This document shows positions 53,498 to 64,000 of a stretch of 64,000 bases of DNA, in pieces (position 1 is the stretch's first letter; the number at the start of each line of letters is the position of its first letter). The notes beneath the pieces were generated by a model. The model had not been told where the DNA came from. It worked only from the letters and a program-made list of their open reading frames with translations, and did no database searches. The position numbers and the translations under genes were made by a program. Source of the DNA: Puniceicoccaceae bacterium. Lineage in GTDB: Bacteria > Verrucomicrobiota > Verrucomicrobiia > Opitutales > Coraliomargaritaceae. The stretch spans positions 1 to 64,000 of the forward strand of contig PBYS01000102.1 of assembly GCA_002729725.1 (NCBI GenBank), read 5' to 3'.

Positions 53498-55786
53498 TCA
53501 AGGGGCGTGATGACTAATTGAAAGCATATTCCTATTGGGGAGCGGTGCAAATTCTTTTACCACGGCTTGCACCAGTGCAGAAAACCGAAAGTCTTGCGCA
53601 GCAGTGGCGTCGGCAATACGTTGCAGAGCAGCGTCGTCTCGCCAATCGAGCCCACGGCCCGCGGCATAGATCGCGAGTTTACCAGCCACATTGCGCACGA
53701 AATCGCCGCTACGTTGCTGCTCAAAATACTGCGCCAGCTCGATTGGACTGGCGATGCGCGCACCATCGAAGAGCGTCTCCTCCGTCAGTTCTTTGCGCTC
53801 CTTCGGCGAGCGCAAGCGCCCGACTCCATCGAAATGCTCCAAGGCCAAACCGAAGGGGTCCATAATGTCGTGGCAAGAGGCGCAGTTCGGGTTCGCACGG
53901 TGCTGAGCTAAGCTGACACGCAGATCACTTGGATCGGGGCGCCCCTCAGTGTTGGGCAGAGAAGGAATGTTGTCTGGCGGTGGAGGAGGCGCAAGTCCGA
54001 TCAAGTTTTCTAAGATCCACTGACCACGCAAGACTGGGCTGGTATGATTGGGATACGAGCTCACAGTCAACACGCCCCCCTGCGCCCAGACACCTCGCCG
54101 TGGCGTATCCGCTATAGAGACCTTGCGGAAGTCAGCTCCGCGCACGCCAGAGATTCCGTAATGCTCCGCCAGCAATTGATTTGCAAAGGTATAGTCAGCA
54201 TTGAGAAAATCCAATACGGGGCGGTCGTGTTCTAAGACATACATAAAAAACTGCTCCGTCTCTTCGCGCATGGCCTGCAATAATTTTCGGTTCGCATTTT
54301 TATAAATGCTTAGATCTGGCTGATGCACTTCCAAGTCTCGAATACGCCACCACTGCCCAGCAAAGTTCTGCGCGAGTGCAATCACTTTCGGGTCCGCCAG
54401 CATGCGCGTCACTTCGCTCGCTAGGTTTTCGTGTAGCTGACGTCGCAGGGCGAGCTCAAAGAGTCGATCGTCGGGCATCGAACTCCACAGGAAATAAGAG
54501 AGCCAACTGGCCAACGCAAAGCTGTCCTCACGCATCGAATCGACCTGCCCTTCAAAGCGAAAGAGAAACGAGGGCGAGCTCAGTACGGCATCGATGACGG
54601 CGTAAAGCCCATTGCGCACATCTCTACCTTCGCGGTTGCCACCATCATTGGCTTGAAAGACGCGCCACAATGCGTCGACTTCTTCTACTAGAGCCGGACG
54701 TCGGTAGGCTCGGCTGGCAAAGCGATGTATGCCATCGCGCATTTTTTGCCGACTCAGAAGCTCGGGCTGTGAGCCAAAATGACGATCCAAAAAGAGGCTC
54801 TGCAAGTCCTCACTCGATTGCTCCGGCCCCAGCAGTCGGACATGGTGAAAAATTAAATTACGGTCCAGCTTCCCCGTGGCATCCTGCTGATAATAATCGT
54901 TTAAGAAACGTAATTCCAATAAATGCTCCCCCGCACGCTGGATTGAGATCGACTGCTCAAATACCTCAGCTGCATCGCCCTTAGCCGCACTCACTTCGTA
55001 TTCAGCCACGGCTTGGCCGTCTAAATAAAATGCTGCTCGCGCCTTTTCCGAACCCGCCTGCTCGGCACTCAATGCAAATTGCAAGTCATAGCGGCCATTT
55101 GCAGGGAAGAAGACGCGTTGCTTCACGGCATGCCGCGCGCCATTGGCAACGATCACACGCGAGCTTCCACGGTTATGCCCGCCCGTCCACTCTCCGGCAC
55201 CCAGTTGCCACTCTTGCTGGGGCCAGCGCTGCGGCACCGCCACCCCGGCCACGCTAGCCGCCACATCAAAATAGCGCTCCATTAAAAGCGGGGAAACCGT
55301 CAGCGCCGCCGCAATATTATCAAAGCCATAGCCGGCATCGTCCGCGGGTAAAGCACTCGCCCAGTCGCCCTCAATGAAAAAGAGATCGTTTAAGCTGTTA
55401 TTGAACTCCACTCGATTTAAACGCCGTAGCGAAGCTGAGGTCGGCTGATAGTCCGCCGCCAGTAGCACCAGCTCACTCTCAATCTTACGCACGAGTTGCT
55501 GACGTGCTTCCTGAGGCATCTCTCTGCCATCCGGATGCGGCATATAGTGCGTACGCAACGCATGCGCCACCTCGGCCCAACGCTCCGGTTGCGCCACGAG
55601 GTCGGCTCGTGGGTCGATATTAATTAAGTCCAGCCCCGCATCGGTGGAAAAGCCACCGTGGCACTCATAGCAATACAGATTTAACGCTCGGTCGGTTGCC
55701 TCCCATGTCAGTAGTGCCTGCTCGGCCTTACAATCAATGGCTAATAGCCAAAGTAAACCGATGAGGAGATAGTTGGGGTGTAACAT
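53498..55786 (-). CDS. Planctomycete-type cytochrome c, DUF1587/DUF1592/DUF1588/DUF1585 protein
   Basis: A 762-residue exported protein. After a signal peptide (NYLLIGLLWLLAIDCKAE) comes a heme-like CYECHGG motif. DUF1587 follows (LNRVEFNNSLNDLF), then a carbohydrate-binding-like segment, DUF1595/DUF1592 (SPSFLFRFEG, ALASWLSYFLWSSMPDD), DUF1588 with a second CASCHDIMDPFG motif, and DUF1585 at the end. These proteins are typical of Planctomycetes/Verrucomicrobia, and extracellular electron-transfer or carbohydrate oxidation roles have been suggested but not proven. An earlier in-frame start (55828) exists. ATG 55786 gives the better signal peptide. Confidence 0.9.
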   Translation of the reverse strand: MLHPNYLLIGLLWLLAIDCKAEQALLTWEATDRALNLYCYECHGGFSTDAGLDLINIDPRADLVAQPERWAEVAHALRTHYMPHPDGREMPQEARQQLVRKIESELVLLAADYQPTSASLRRLNRVEFNNSLNDLFFIEGDWASALPADDAGYGFDNIAAALTVSPLLMERYFDVAASVAGVAVPQRWPQQEWQLGAGEWTGGHNRGSSRVIVANGARHAVKQRVFFPANGRYDLQFALSAEQAGSEKARAAFYLDGQAVAEYEVSAAKGDAAEVFEQSISIQRAGEHLLELRFLNDYYQQDATGKLDRNLIFHHVRLLGPEQSSEDLQSLFLDRHFGSQPELLSRQKMRDGIHRFASRAYRRPALVEEVDALWRVFQANDGGNREGRDVRNGLYAVIDAVLSSPSFLFRFEGQVDSMREDSFALASWLSYFLWSSMPDDRLFELALRRQLHENLASEVTRMLADPKVIALAQNFAGQWWRIRDLEVHQPDLSIYKNANRKLLQAMREETEQFFMYVLEHDRPVLDFLNADYTFANQLLAEHYGISGVRGADFRKVSIADTPRRGVWAQGGVLTVSSYPNHTSPVLRGQWILENLIGLAPPPPPDNIPSLPNTEGRPDPSDLRVSLAQHRANPNCASCHDIMDPFGLALEHFDGVGRLRSPKERKELTEETLFDGARIASPIELAQYFEQQRSGDFVRNVAGKLAIYAAGRGLDWRDDAALQRIADATAAQDFRFSALVQAVVKEFAPLPNRNMLSISHHAP

Positions 55787-55874
55787 CTGAAGTAAAATAG
55801 CAGAGCTCCCCAACACAACGAAGTACAAAAAATGGTCTTACAGAGTGCAAAACTGAAAATAATAAGCATTTTTC

Positions 55875-56933
55875 ATGCTAGATTCACAAATCCGCTTGCG
55901 GAAATTAAATTTTACGCATTTGATGCGCCGAGTGAGTCACATAAAACACATATTCAATGAGCTACACTTTAAACTCGTGCGAATCATCGCCGAGGGGGGC
56001 ATGGGCATTGTTTATGAAGCAGAGCAAAAAGGCGCAGGCAAGTTTGTAAAGCGTGTGGCCGTTAAATTGATTCGCGAAGAGTATTCCAAGATCGAAGAGT
56101 TTCGCAGTAATTTTGTGGGCGAAGCGCGTCTGGTGGCAGACTTAATTCACACAAATATTGTGCAGACCTATCACCTAGGCGAGATTAGTGGTCAGTATTT
56201 TATGACGATGGAGTATGTCGATGGCATTACGCTGGAAGACTTCATCATGCGTCATCGCGACACCAAGCAGCTGGTGCCCACTGATCTGGCTGGATTTATT
56301 GTATCACGCATCTGCCGCGGGCTCTCCCATGCTCACCAGCGCTGTGACAAGTCAGGGCGCAACCTCGGCATCGTACACCGCGACGTCAACCCGCGCAACA
56401 TCATGCTAGCGCGCGAGGGCGACGTCAAACTCACCGATTTCGGAATCGCGAAGGCCTTCGACTTGATGTATAACGAAGAAGGCGAAGTGATCGCGGGCAA
56501 AGATGAATACCTCTCGCCCGAGCAAGCCCGCCGTGAAGTGACGGATGCACGTGCCGACCTGTTTAGCTGTGCGATCTTACTTTCCGAACTCTTGCTGGGC
56601 GAAAACATTTTCGAAGCCAATCGCGAAGAAGCGACTCGCAAGAACATACTGGAACTCAGCATTCCTGACTTTACAGACTTACGACCAGAGATTGACCCGC
56701 GCTTGGATGACATTCTCCAGCGCGCCTTCAAGCGCGACCGCGAAAAGCGCTATCAAAGCGCGCAAGCGATGCTTACCGCTCTAGAAATGTTTCTATATGG
56801 CGACGGCTACGGCCCCACAAACGAAAAGCTGGCCGCCTACATGCTGGACCTCTTCGATGAGGGCGGCGAAAACGCAGCCGAAAGGTGGAACAAAGGCCTT
56901 ACCCCAGGCCTAGAACAAAACGAATCTGATTAA
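55875..56933 (+). CDS. Serine/threonine protein kinase
   Basis: A 352-residue Hanks-type kinase. It has the Gly-rich loop [13 protein letters not shown] (38-50), VAVK lysine (64), catalytic HRDVNPRN (168-175), DFG (188-190) and [10 protein letters not shown] activation segment. There is no membrane helix or extracellular sensor, so it is cytoplasmic. It lies 20 bp before rpoN on the same strand, suggesting joint expression. The start could also be Met17. The 55787-55874 leader is AT-rich. Confidence 0.92.
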   Translation: MLDSQIRLRKLNFTHLMRRVSHIKHIFNELHFKLVRIIAEGGMGIVYEAEQKGAGKFVKRVAVKLIREEYSKIEEFRSNFVGEARLVADLIHTNIVQTYHLGEISGQYFMTMEYVDGITLEDFIMRHRDTKQLVPTDLAGFIVSRICRGLSHAHQRCDKSGRNLGIVHRDVNPRNIMLAREGDVKLTDFGIAKAFDLMYNEEGEVIAGKDEYLSPEQARREVTDARADLFSCAILLSELLLGENIFEANREEATRKNILELSIPDFTDLRPEIDPRLDDILQRAFKRDREKRYQSAQAMLTALEMFLYGDGYGPTNEKLAAYMLDLFDEGGENAAERWNKGLTPGLEQNESD

Positions 56934-56953
56934 CGCAATCGAACGCTCTCACT

Positions 56954-58402
56954 ATGAGTACACAGGGGTTTCAACAAGTACAGAAGCAAACACAATCACT
57001 CGTCTTAGCGCCACAATTGCGCAATTCGTTGAAGATTTTGCAGGCCCCTGCCGTCGAACTGCGCACCTCGATACTGGAGGAACTGCAGGCCAACCCTTTA
57101 CTGGAAGAGTTGCCCATCGATAGCATTAGTGTCGAGGAGCACAAAGAGTCGCCCAACGAAAACGAGCCCGAAGCTAACGTCGAACTCGACTTCAATGCGG
57201 AGGATTTCAGCGCACTTGAAAAAATGAGCGATGAAATGCGCGAACATTACGCGCAAGAAAATACAGGGCAATCGCACACTTCAGAAGACGATGAACGTCG
57301 TGACTTTTTCTTAAATTCACTGACTGAAAACGTCTCACTCCAGCAGCACTTAATTGAACAAGCCGAACTCACTGATTGCAGTGAACAAGAGTTTGAGGCC
57401 CTACTCTACCTGATCGGTAGCTTAGATGACAGCGGCTACCTAACGGAAACCATTTCAAACGTCGCGCTAACTGCGCGCATACCTTACGGCGTGGTCACTA
57501 GCGCAGCGGCCACACTCAAGACATTCGACCCTCCCGGCATCGGCACCGAGAACTTAGAAGATTGCTTAGCCACCCAGCTGGAGCTGCGTGGCCGCGGCGA
57601 CTCCCTTGCGGCCAAAATCTTGCGCGAACACTTTGACTTATTGGTACGTCGACGCGTACCCGAACTCAAACGCAAGACAGGCGCCAGCCCTGAAGACATA
57701 CAAGATGCGATCGAAGAAATTTCCACGCTAGAACCCGCACCGGGCAAACGCTTCAGCCCCGATAGTAATAGCGTGATCCAGCCCGACGTCAGTGTATTTC
57801 AGGATGAATATGACGAGTGGCAAGTGGTCCTCAACAGTGATTATATCCCCCGCCTACGCATCAGCAGCACCTACAAGGACATGCTAGCCAAAGGCACACT
57901 GAGCAAGCAGGAGAAAGAGTTTATGCTCGAGCGTATGCGCTCTGGCAAGTTCTTGATTAATTCGATCGAGCAACGCCAACAAACCATTGAGCGCATCACG
58001 CGTGAGATCCTAAAATTTCAAAATGAGTTCTTCGAAGTCGGTGTTTCCAAACTACGACCGCTCACAATGAATACCATCGCAGAAACTGTCGGCGTGCACG
58101 AGACGACAGTTAGTCGTGCGATTGCCAACAAGTACATCCGCACGCCGCATGGGGTCTTTGCTTTCAAGTATTTCTTCACACCAGGCTACAAGGCTGGCAA
58201 TGGCGAGTCGGTCTCGAATAAAACGATTAAAGACATGATTGCTCAAATCATCGAAGAGGAGCCGCCCGCCAAACCATTGAGTGACCAGAAGATCGTCGAG
58301 CAGTTGAAGGCAAAAGATATTAAAATCGCCCGCCGCACGGTGGCAAAATACCGCGAAGAGTTAGGCATTTTACCCACGAATTTGCGTCGTCGCTACGATT
58401 AA
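56954..58402 (+). CDS. rpoN: RNA polymerase sigma-54 factor
   Basis: A 482-residue sigma-54. Region I is Gln/Leu-rich ([20 protein letters not shown]), followed by an acidic region II, the core-binding domain, the DNA-binding HTH ([20 protein letters not shown]), and the C-terminal RpoN box [10 protein letters not shown]. It directs transcription of -24/-12 promoters with AAA+ activators. No such activator is in the window. PEP-CTERM genes are sigma-54 dependent in some bacteria, but I see no clear -24/-12 site near 44296. Confidence 0.96.
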   Translation: MSTQGFQQVQKQTQSLVLAPQLRNSLKILQAPAVELRTSILEELQANPLLEELPIDSISVEEHKESPNENEPEANVELDFNAEDFSALEKMSDEMREHYAQENTGQSHTSEDDERRDFFLNSLTENVSLQQHLIEQAELTDCSEQEFEALLYLIGSLDDSGYLTETISNVALTARIPYGVVTSAAATLKTFDPPGIGTENLEDCLATQLELRGRGDSLAAKILREHFDLLVRRRVPELKRKTGASPEDIQDAIEEISTLEPAPGKRFSPDSNSVIQPDVSVFQDEYDEWQVVLNSDYIPRLRISSTYKDMLAKGTLSKQEKEFMLERMRSGKFLINSIEQRQQTIERITREILKFQNEFFEVGVSKLRPLTMNTIAETVGVHETTVSRAIANKYIRTPHGVFAFKYFFTPGYKAGNGESVSNKTIKDMIAQIIEEEPPAKPLSDQKIVEQLKAKDIKIARRTVAKYREELGILPTNLRRRYD

Positions 58403-58432
58403 GCTTCTGTAGTTTTCGCTTTAAGCAGAAGC
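58403..58432. terminator. Hairpin between rpoN and hemW-like gene
   Basis: GCTTCTG (58403-58409) pairs with CAGAAGC (58426-58432). There is no adjacent T-run, so it is at most a weak terminator between convergent genes. Confidence 0.35.
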
Positions 58433-58451
58433 CTGTTGCCGACACTTCCAC

Positions 58452-59597
58452 CTATACTTCTAACAAGGCGCTCCCGATTGCATCACATACGAGGCGACCA
58501 CGATGTGTGAGCGCATATTGACTTCCTTGCGACCGTAACAGCCCCTCACGTTCAAAGATTTTCAACTGCCCCTCCAGCTCTGCCCGATTACTGGCAGTTG
58601 GAAAGCGTTCGTTGATCGACTTCAGGTCGACACCACGATTCATACGTAGGCCAAATATAATAGAATCTGCCAGCAATAAGTCATGGTCCAAAGTGACACA
58701 CTCCGTCTTCGGCGGCTGGCCCAATTCCATAGCAGTACACCACTCATCTAAATTAGCCGGGCGCTGGTAGCGCTCACCAGCAAATTGACTGGCCGCAGAA
58801 GGGCCACAACCGATCCATTCCTGCATGCGCCATGTATTCATATTATGACGACATTCCGCATCGGGCTGCGCGAAATTTGAGATTTCATATTGCGCGTAAC
58901 CGAGCTCTGCCAGCAGCTCCCAACCACGCTCGTAGAAACGCAGTTCTTTGGCTTCATCAATCGACACCTTGCCCTGCGAGAGTTTGACGTAAAGTGCAGT
59001 GTCCTCCTCAAAAGTAAGGCAATACGTGGAAAGGTGCGTCGGCTCCAGTCGTGCCGCTTCACGTATGTCTGCCTCCCACTGCTCGATACTCTGGTTTGGA
59101 ATCGCAAACATCAGATCAAGATTTGTCTGCGGAAAACCAGCCGCCTGCACCCGCTCCCAGGCGGTATAAACTTGCTTCGGATTGTGCAAGCGCCCGAGCG
59201 ATTCAAGCAATTTGGGATCAAAACTTTGCACCCCCATGGAAATGCGCGTCACGCCCAGGTCGCGCAACACCGCGAGCTTGTCGGCCTTGACGGTGGACGG
59301 CGCCATTTCAATCGTCCACTCCTCAGGGGGCTGCGGTAAGCGCTTTAATAAAGAACGGCCAAGGCGCTCTAAATCCTTTGCCGCCAGCAAGCCTGGCGTG
59401 CCCCCACCCCAGAATACCGTGTCCACGACACGATCCTGCGGCAGCTGAGCAAACTCCAGATCCATCGCTGCCAAATAGCGATCCAAGTCCCCACGTCGTG
59501 GCTTCTCTTGATAAAAGGCACAAAAGTCGCAGGTCGAAGCGCAAAAAGGCACATGACAATAGATGCCAATGGGAGGGGCTGTGGTCGAAAGGGCCAT
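58452..59597 (-). CDS. HemW-like radical SAM protein
   Basis: A 381-residue radical SAM protein of the HemN/HemW family. The cluster motif CASTCDFC provides Cys19, 23 and 26 after HVPF, followed by FWGGGTPGLL and the HemN_C region (HNMNTWRMQEWIGCGPSA). The HNxxxW pattern and the lack of the HemN-specific fourth Cys favour HemW (a heme chaperone) over coproporphyrinogen dehydrogenase. Length is typical of HemW. It is convergent with rpoN. Function is by homology. Confidence 0.88.
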   Translation of the reverse strand: MALSTTAPPIGIYCHVPFCASTCDFCAFYQEKPRRGDLDRYLAAMDLEFAQLPQDRVVDTVFWGGGTPGLLAAKDLERLGRSLLKRLPQPPEEWTIEMAPSTVKADKLAVLRDLGVTRISMGVQSFDPKLLESLGRLHNPKQVYTAWERVQAAGFPQTNLDLMFAIPNQSIEQWEADIREAARLEPTHLSTYCLTFEEDTALYVKLSQGKVSIDEAKELRFYERGWELLAELGYAQYEISNFAQPDAECRHNMNTWRMQEWIGCGPSAASQFAGERYQRPANLDEWCTAMELGQPPKTECVTLDHDLLLADSIIFGLRMNRGVDLKSINERFPTASNRAELEGQLKIFEREGLLRSQGSQYALTHRGRLVCDAIGSALLEV

Positions 59598-59689
59598 ATA
59601 GCAGCCAGTGATAGTTCATTTATCTGTGCGCGCAAGTCGAAGCTCGCGAGTTACAAAGCTTCCTCCCAACAGCACCTGCGAAGCAGTCA

Positions 59690-60118
59690 TCAGCTAACCC
59701 GCATCCAAAACTTCAATGCCAGCAAAGAAAGCGCCGCTGTGGGAATCCACAAACTGACACCAAGCGCCAGCGGACGCCAGCCGACTTGCTTCAACATTGC
59801 AGGCACCATGCCCACGCCGATCAAGAACAAGGCGACCGTCAAAGCGCGCTGACTCCAGTGAAAGAGCTCTGCCCCGAGTGGCTGCAATGCGGGCAGCAGC
59901 CAGACCAAGCCCGCCAAACCGACAAAGCCGAGAATAAACCATGGCAGAGGGAAACGCGCCTTCGTCTCAACAACCTGCCCTTGTGGTGCGTTGCGACGTT
60001 CCGCTTGGTGGTAGTAGCTCGCTAAGCAAGCAACCGGAATGATCCAGAGCGAACGCGCCAACTTCACAGTCGTGGCAATCAATAAAGCGTCTGGGCCATA
60101 GGCCAAACCGTGTCTCAC
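59690..60118 (-). pseudogene. 5'-truncated YeiH/UPF0324 membrane transporter remnant
   Basis: The frame encodes only the C-terminal 140 residues of a YeiH-family putative sulfate exporter: DALLIATTVKLARSLWIIPV, then FPLPWFILGFVGLAGLVWL and further helices to the stop. The N-terminal 200 or so residues are missing. At its 5' side it runs into the truncated LysR gene within a few bases. I infer one deletion removed the 5' halves of both and their shared promoter. Confidence 0.8.
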
Positions 60119-60120
60119 TG

Positions 60121-60600
60121 GGGGCAGTGGAGGGGCTCACGCGTGCATCGGGACTGCACTTAGAGCCTTTCACCCTGGACGAAATTATACCGATCTACGC
60201 ACCGGGCCAAGTGAGCAAAGCACTCAAGCAGCAGCTCGCACAACCCGTAAGCCTAGAGATGCTGCCACAGTTGCCGATACTATGGCGCGAGTCTGGCTCG
60301 GGCACACGACGCGTAATCGAAGAGCACTTTAGTAAACATGGGCTACGGATCCAGTCGCTTAAGCCCAATCTAGTATTTGGTAGCACCATGGCACTCAAGC
60401 ATGCCACCCTAGCTGGCTTGGGCATCGCCTTCATGCCACGGCGCGTACTACAACAAGAATTGGCTCTCAAGCGCCTACGGCAAATTGACTCTCTCAAGCT
60501 TTCAATCGAGCGAACCTTCAGCTGGGTGATTCCAGCTGGCGAGCTCCCCCCTGAGCTGAAATCCTTCTACCGCTGGGTGAATGCGCATTTTCGCACATAA
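60121..60600 (+). pseudogene. 5'-truncated LysR-family regulator (substrate-binding domain only)
   Basis: About 158 residues of a LysR effector-binding domain: LALVEGL-type start, FTLDEIIPIYAPG, PILWRESGSGTRRVIEEHF and HATLAGLGIAFMPRRVL. The N-terminal helix-turn-helix and hinge are absent. LysR genes are commonly divergent from yeiH, so this is the other partner of the head-to-head deletion at about 60119. Confidence 0.82.
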
Positions 60601-60654
60601 AGAAATCAAAAGCCTAGTTTGCATTTTTGATCATTCCCGTAAGAGTATGCGGCC

Positions 60655-61122
60655 ATGAAGACATTCCATATACTAACATTCGCTCTCGCTTCACTGGTTT
60701 CAACCGCCTCGCTCAGCGCACACTGCCAGGTGCCCTGTGGCATCTACGGAGACGAAATGAAATTCGGAGAGTTAGAGCAACACATCGAAACGATTGCTAA
60801 AGCATCCAAGAGCATTCGCGAAATCGCAGCGAAGGACACGCTGACTGCGCAAGACCAACAACAGCTGATCCGCTGGACCAATAATAAAGAAAGTCACGCC
60901 CAAAAGATCATAGATGAAACCGCCAACTACTTCTTAGCCCAACGCATCAAGCCTGGCGCGGATCATTATGCTGACAAATTAGAGGTGCTGCATCACATCA
61001 TCGTCTATTCAATGAAGTCTAAGCAAAGTGTCGAAGACGAGCCCGTCGAAACACTCTCCAAGAAAGTCGCCGCATTTAAAGAGCTCTACCTAGACCACAG
61101 TCACGAGCATCACACACACTAA
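60655..61122 (+). CDS. sodN: Nickel-type superoxide dismutase, exported
   Basis: A 155-residue Ni-SOD. The nickel hook HCQVPCGIY (His23, Cys24, Cys28) lies directly after a Sec-type signal peptide (residues 1-22, FHILTFALASLVSTASLSA). Cleavage after Ala22 would expose His23 as the N-terminal residue needed for nickel binding. The remaining helical bundle is normal in length, with a His-rich tail (HSHEHHTH). The enzyme would dismutate superoxide outside the cytoplasm. No sodX-like peptidase gene is adjacent, consistent with signal peptidase doing the maturation, by inference. Confidence 0.92.
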   Translation: MKTFHILTFALASLVSTASLSAHCQVPCGIYGDEMKFGELEQHIETIAKASKSIREIAAKDTLTAQDQQQLIRWTNNKESHAQKIIDETANYFLAQRIKPGADHYADKLEVLHHIIVYSMKSKQSVEDEPVETLSKKVAAFKELYLDHSHEHHTH

Positions 61123-61135
61123 ATTTGATTAGATC

Positions 61136-61173
61136 GGGCGTCGCGAATCAAGGAATCAAGTGTCGCGACGCCC
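61136..61173. terminator. Hairpin between convergent sodN and panE
   Basis: GGGCGTCGCGA (61136-61146) pairs perfectly with TCGCGACGCCC (61163-61173). It lies in the 54 bp between the two stop codons and could terminate transcription from both sides, although T-runs are short. Confidence 0.65.
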
Positions 61174-61176
61174 ACT

Positions 61177-62129
61177 CTAATGAGTAGATAAAAGCTGCTT
61201 CAACTCGTCGTATAACTTTTGCAGCTCGGGCATCTGCGCACCCAGAGCATGCCCACGACGTAGAGGCTCGCCCCAAATGGACTCGAGCTCCACTGGTTTG
61301 CGCGCTAAATAATCGATCAGCGAGGATGGCTTATAGGCCCCCATTTTTTCAGTCACGCTGAATTGGCCAGCAATAAATTTATCGGAAATGCGGTGACCGG
61401 CCAGCACTGCTACAGCACGCACTTCCTCCATCAAAACGCGCGCGCGCTGTATCAGCTCGAGGTCCGCGAGTATTTTATCCGTGGTGATTCCGCCTGCAGC
61501 AATAGACAGGCCGTTAAAAGGCACATTCCAGCAAAGCTTGCGCCAGAGTGCGGCGTCGAGTTGCTCGGCATGGCTCGTCACGACGCCGGAGTGATTAAAG
61601 GCATCCACCACTGCTTGCGCAGCCTGAGGCCAGCGATCCCCAAGAGAACCCACTTCAACACGGCCAGGATGATAATTTTCGACGTAGCCCGGTGCGGTGC
61701 GGTTCACGCATACGAAACATAATCCGGACAGTATTGGGTTTTCGGGAAAATGCTTCGCAAAAAATTCGGCGTTGCCCATCCCGTTTTGCAGACAGAGCAG
61801 CACGGTATGCCCAGGCTCTACAATCGACTTGAGAGATTCGACGAGCGCTTCATTGACCGTCGATTTTGCGGCAATTATAACGCAATCGGTCGGAGCCATC
61901 GTATGCGCCTCGCGGGTGACGTATTCCAGAGGTGCTTCGATCGAATCTAAGATCTTAGCATTCTTAGGATTCACCATAGCGATACGGATCCCTTCGTTGG
62001 CCAGCGTATCTGCATCAGAGCGCGCTAGGACCGAAAGCTTACGAGTGGGCCCCGCGATACGCCCTCCATAATAAAGGCCAACCGCTCCCGGCCCCACTAA
62101 AGTCCAACGTCCTAAATCGTTTTCTTTCA

Positions 62130-62130
<1 letters not shown>
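61177..62130 (-). CDS. panE: 2-dehydropantoate 2-reductase
   Basis: A 317-residue ketopantoate reductase of the PanE/ApbA family: NADPH-binding VGPGAVGLYYGG near the N-terminus, and KLCWNVPFNGLSIAAGG with the catalytic Lys near residue 190. It reduces ketopantoate to pantoate for pantothenate synthesis. The start codon overlaps the nadB stop by one base (TGATG). A GTG one codon earlier is possible. It is the last gene of a panC-nadB-panE run. Confidence 0.9.
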
Positions 62131-63728
<1,598 letters not shown>

Positions 63729-63732
63729 GCGC

Positions 63733-64000
63733 TTAGAGTTGGATGTTATCAATCAGGCGAGTTTGTTCCGCCCATGCAGCCACACAAAGTAATTGTTTGC
63801 CAGGTAGAATCTCACGCGCCGGCTCCATGCTATCGCGATCGACGACCTGCACATAGATGACGCGCAGGCGGCGTGAGCCCATCAAGTGATGCGTGACTTC
63901 GGCCACGATACGATCCACACTTTTGGTGCCGCGAGCAACCATCTCTTGCGCCATCATCAGTGCTTTGGAAATGTTGCTCGCCTCTTCACGTTGCTGATCC
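63733..64000 (-). CDS. panC: Pantothenate synthetase, C-terminal part (runs off window)
   Basis: The last 88 residues of PanC are encoded, starting in frame DQQREEASNISKALMMAQEM at the window edge and ending LRVIYVQVVDRDSMEP...AEQTRLIDNIQL. The N-terminal nucleotide-binding part is outside the window. It makes pantothenate from pantoate and beta-alanine, complementing panE at the end of the run. Confidence 0.9.
   Translation of the reverse strand, partial: DQQREEASNISKALMMAQEMVARGTKSVDRIVAEVTHHLMGSRRLRVIYVQVVDRDSMEPAREILPGKQLLCVAAWAEQTRLIDNIQL

Overview
The window looks like a chromosomal segment of a marine Verrucomicrobiota bacterium, most likely class Opitutae (Coraliomargarita/Puniceicoccaceae-like). 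This is inferred from gene content, not from a database match: an adjacent DUF1592-type cytochrome and DUF1552 protein pair, a PEP-CTERM choice-of-anchor protein, an SHD1-like domain protein, a Ni-superoxide dismutase with an export signal, a eukaryote-type prolyl-tRNA synthetase, and many short palindromic interspersed repeats. Core genes alternate with two accessory regions.

1-5945 is the right end of a mobile element. It carries a truncated restriction-endonuclease-like ORF, two unknown genes, an IS3-family insertion that cut one of them, and, at its edge, a large serine recombinase. The next 200 bp are the 3' end of an HI0933/BaiN-type flavoprotein gene, so the element appears to have integrated into that gene. 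6143-12771 is core: moaA, serS, a small membrane protein, proS, gltX and yaaA.

13240-32799 is a co-directional, tightly packed defence locus. It starts with hsdM, continues through a Fic cassette, hsdS, a TIR-STAND NTPase, a membrane-anchored coiled-coil protein, two DUF262/HNH nucleases (the second fused to an AlbA_2 domain), an SHD1-like protein and an AlbA_2/winged-helix protein, and ends with hsdR and a YgjP-type metallopeptidase. Type I restriction-modification is thus split by about 10 kb of additional putative defence genes. The 3' end of hsdM is present three times, marking how cassettes entered between hsdM and hsdS. 32800-37536 is a decaying accessory zone: abiEi with a broken abiEii, hipB with a truncated hipA, remnants of AlbA/winged-helix genes, and a RhuM-family gene. 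It ends at tandem repeats abutting tRNA-Gly(TCC).

37802-64000 is mostly core. It holds a DUF4886 SGNH-like lipase, a large membrane protein, DUF4202, a CHASE/histidine kinase pair split by a probable frameshift, a GH16 remnant, and a PEP-CTERM protein. An AraC regulator precedes a nucleotidyltransferase / sugar 1-kinase / epimerase operon resembling N-acetylhexosamine salvage, convergent with a sugar-kinase-MurQ fusion. Further on are an HU-like protein, the DUF1592/DUF1552 pair, a Ser/Thr kinase followed by rpoN, a HemW-like radical SAM protein, head-to-head remnants of yeiH and its LysR regulator, sodN, and a panC-nadB-panE operon running off the window end.

Functions are assigned from recognised motifs only. 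No alignment, structure prediction or composition calculation was run.
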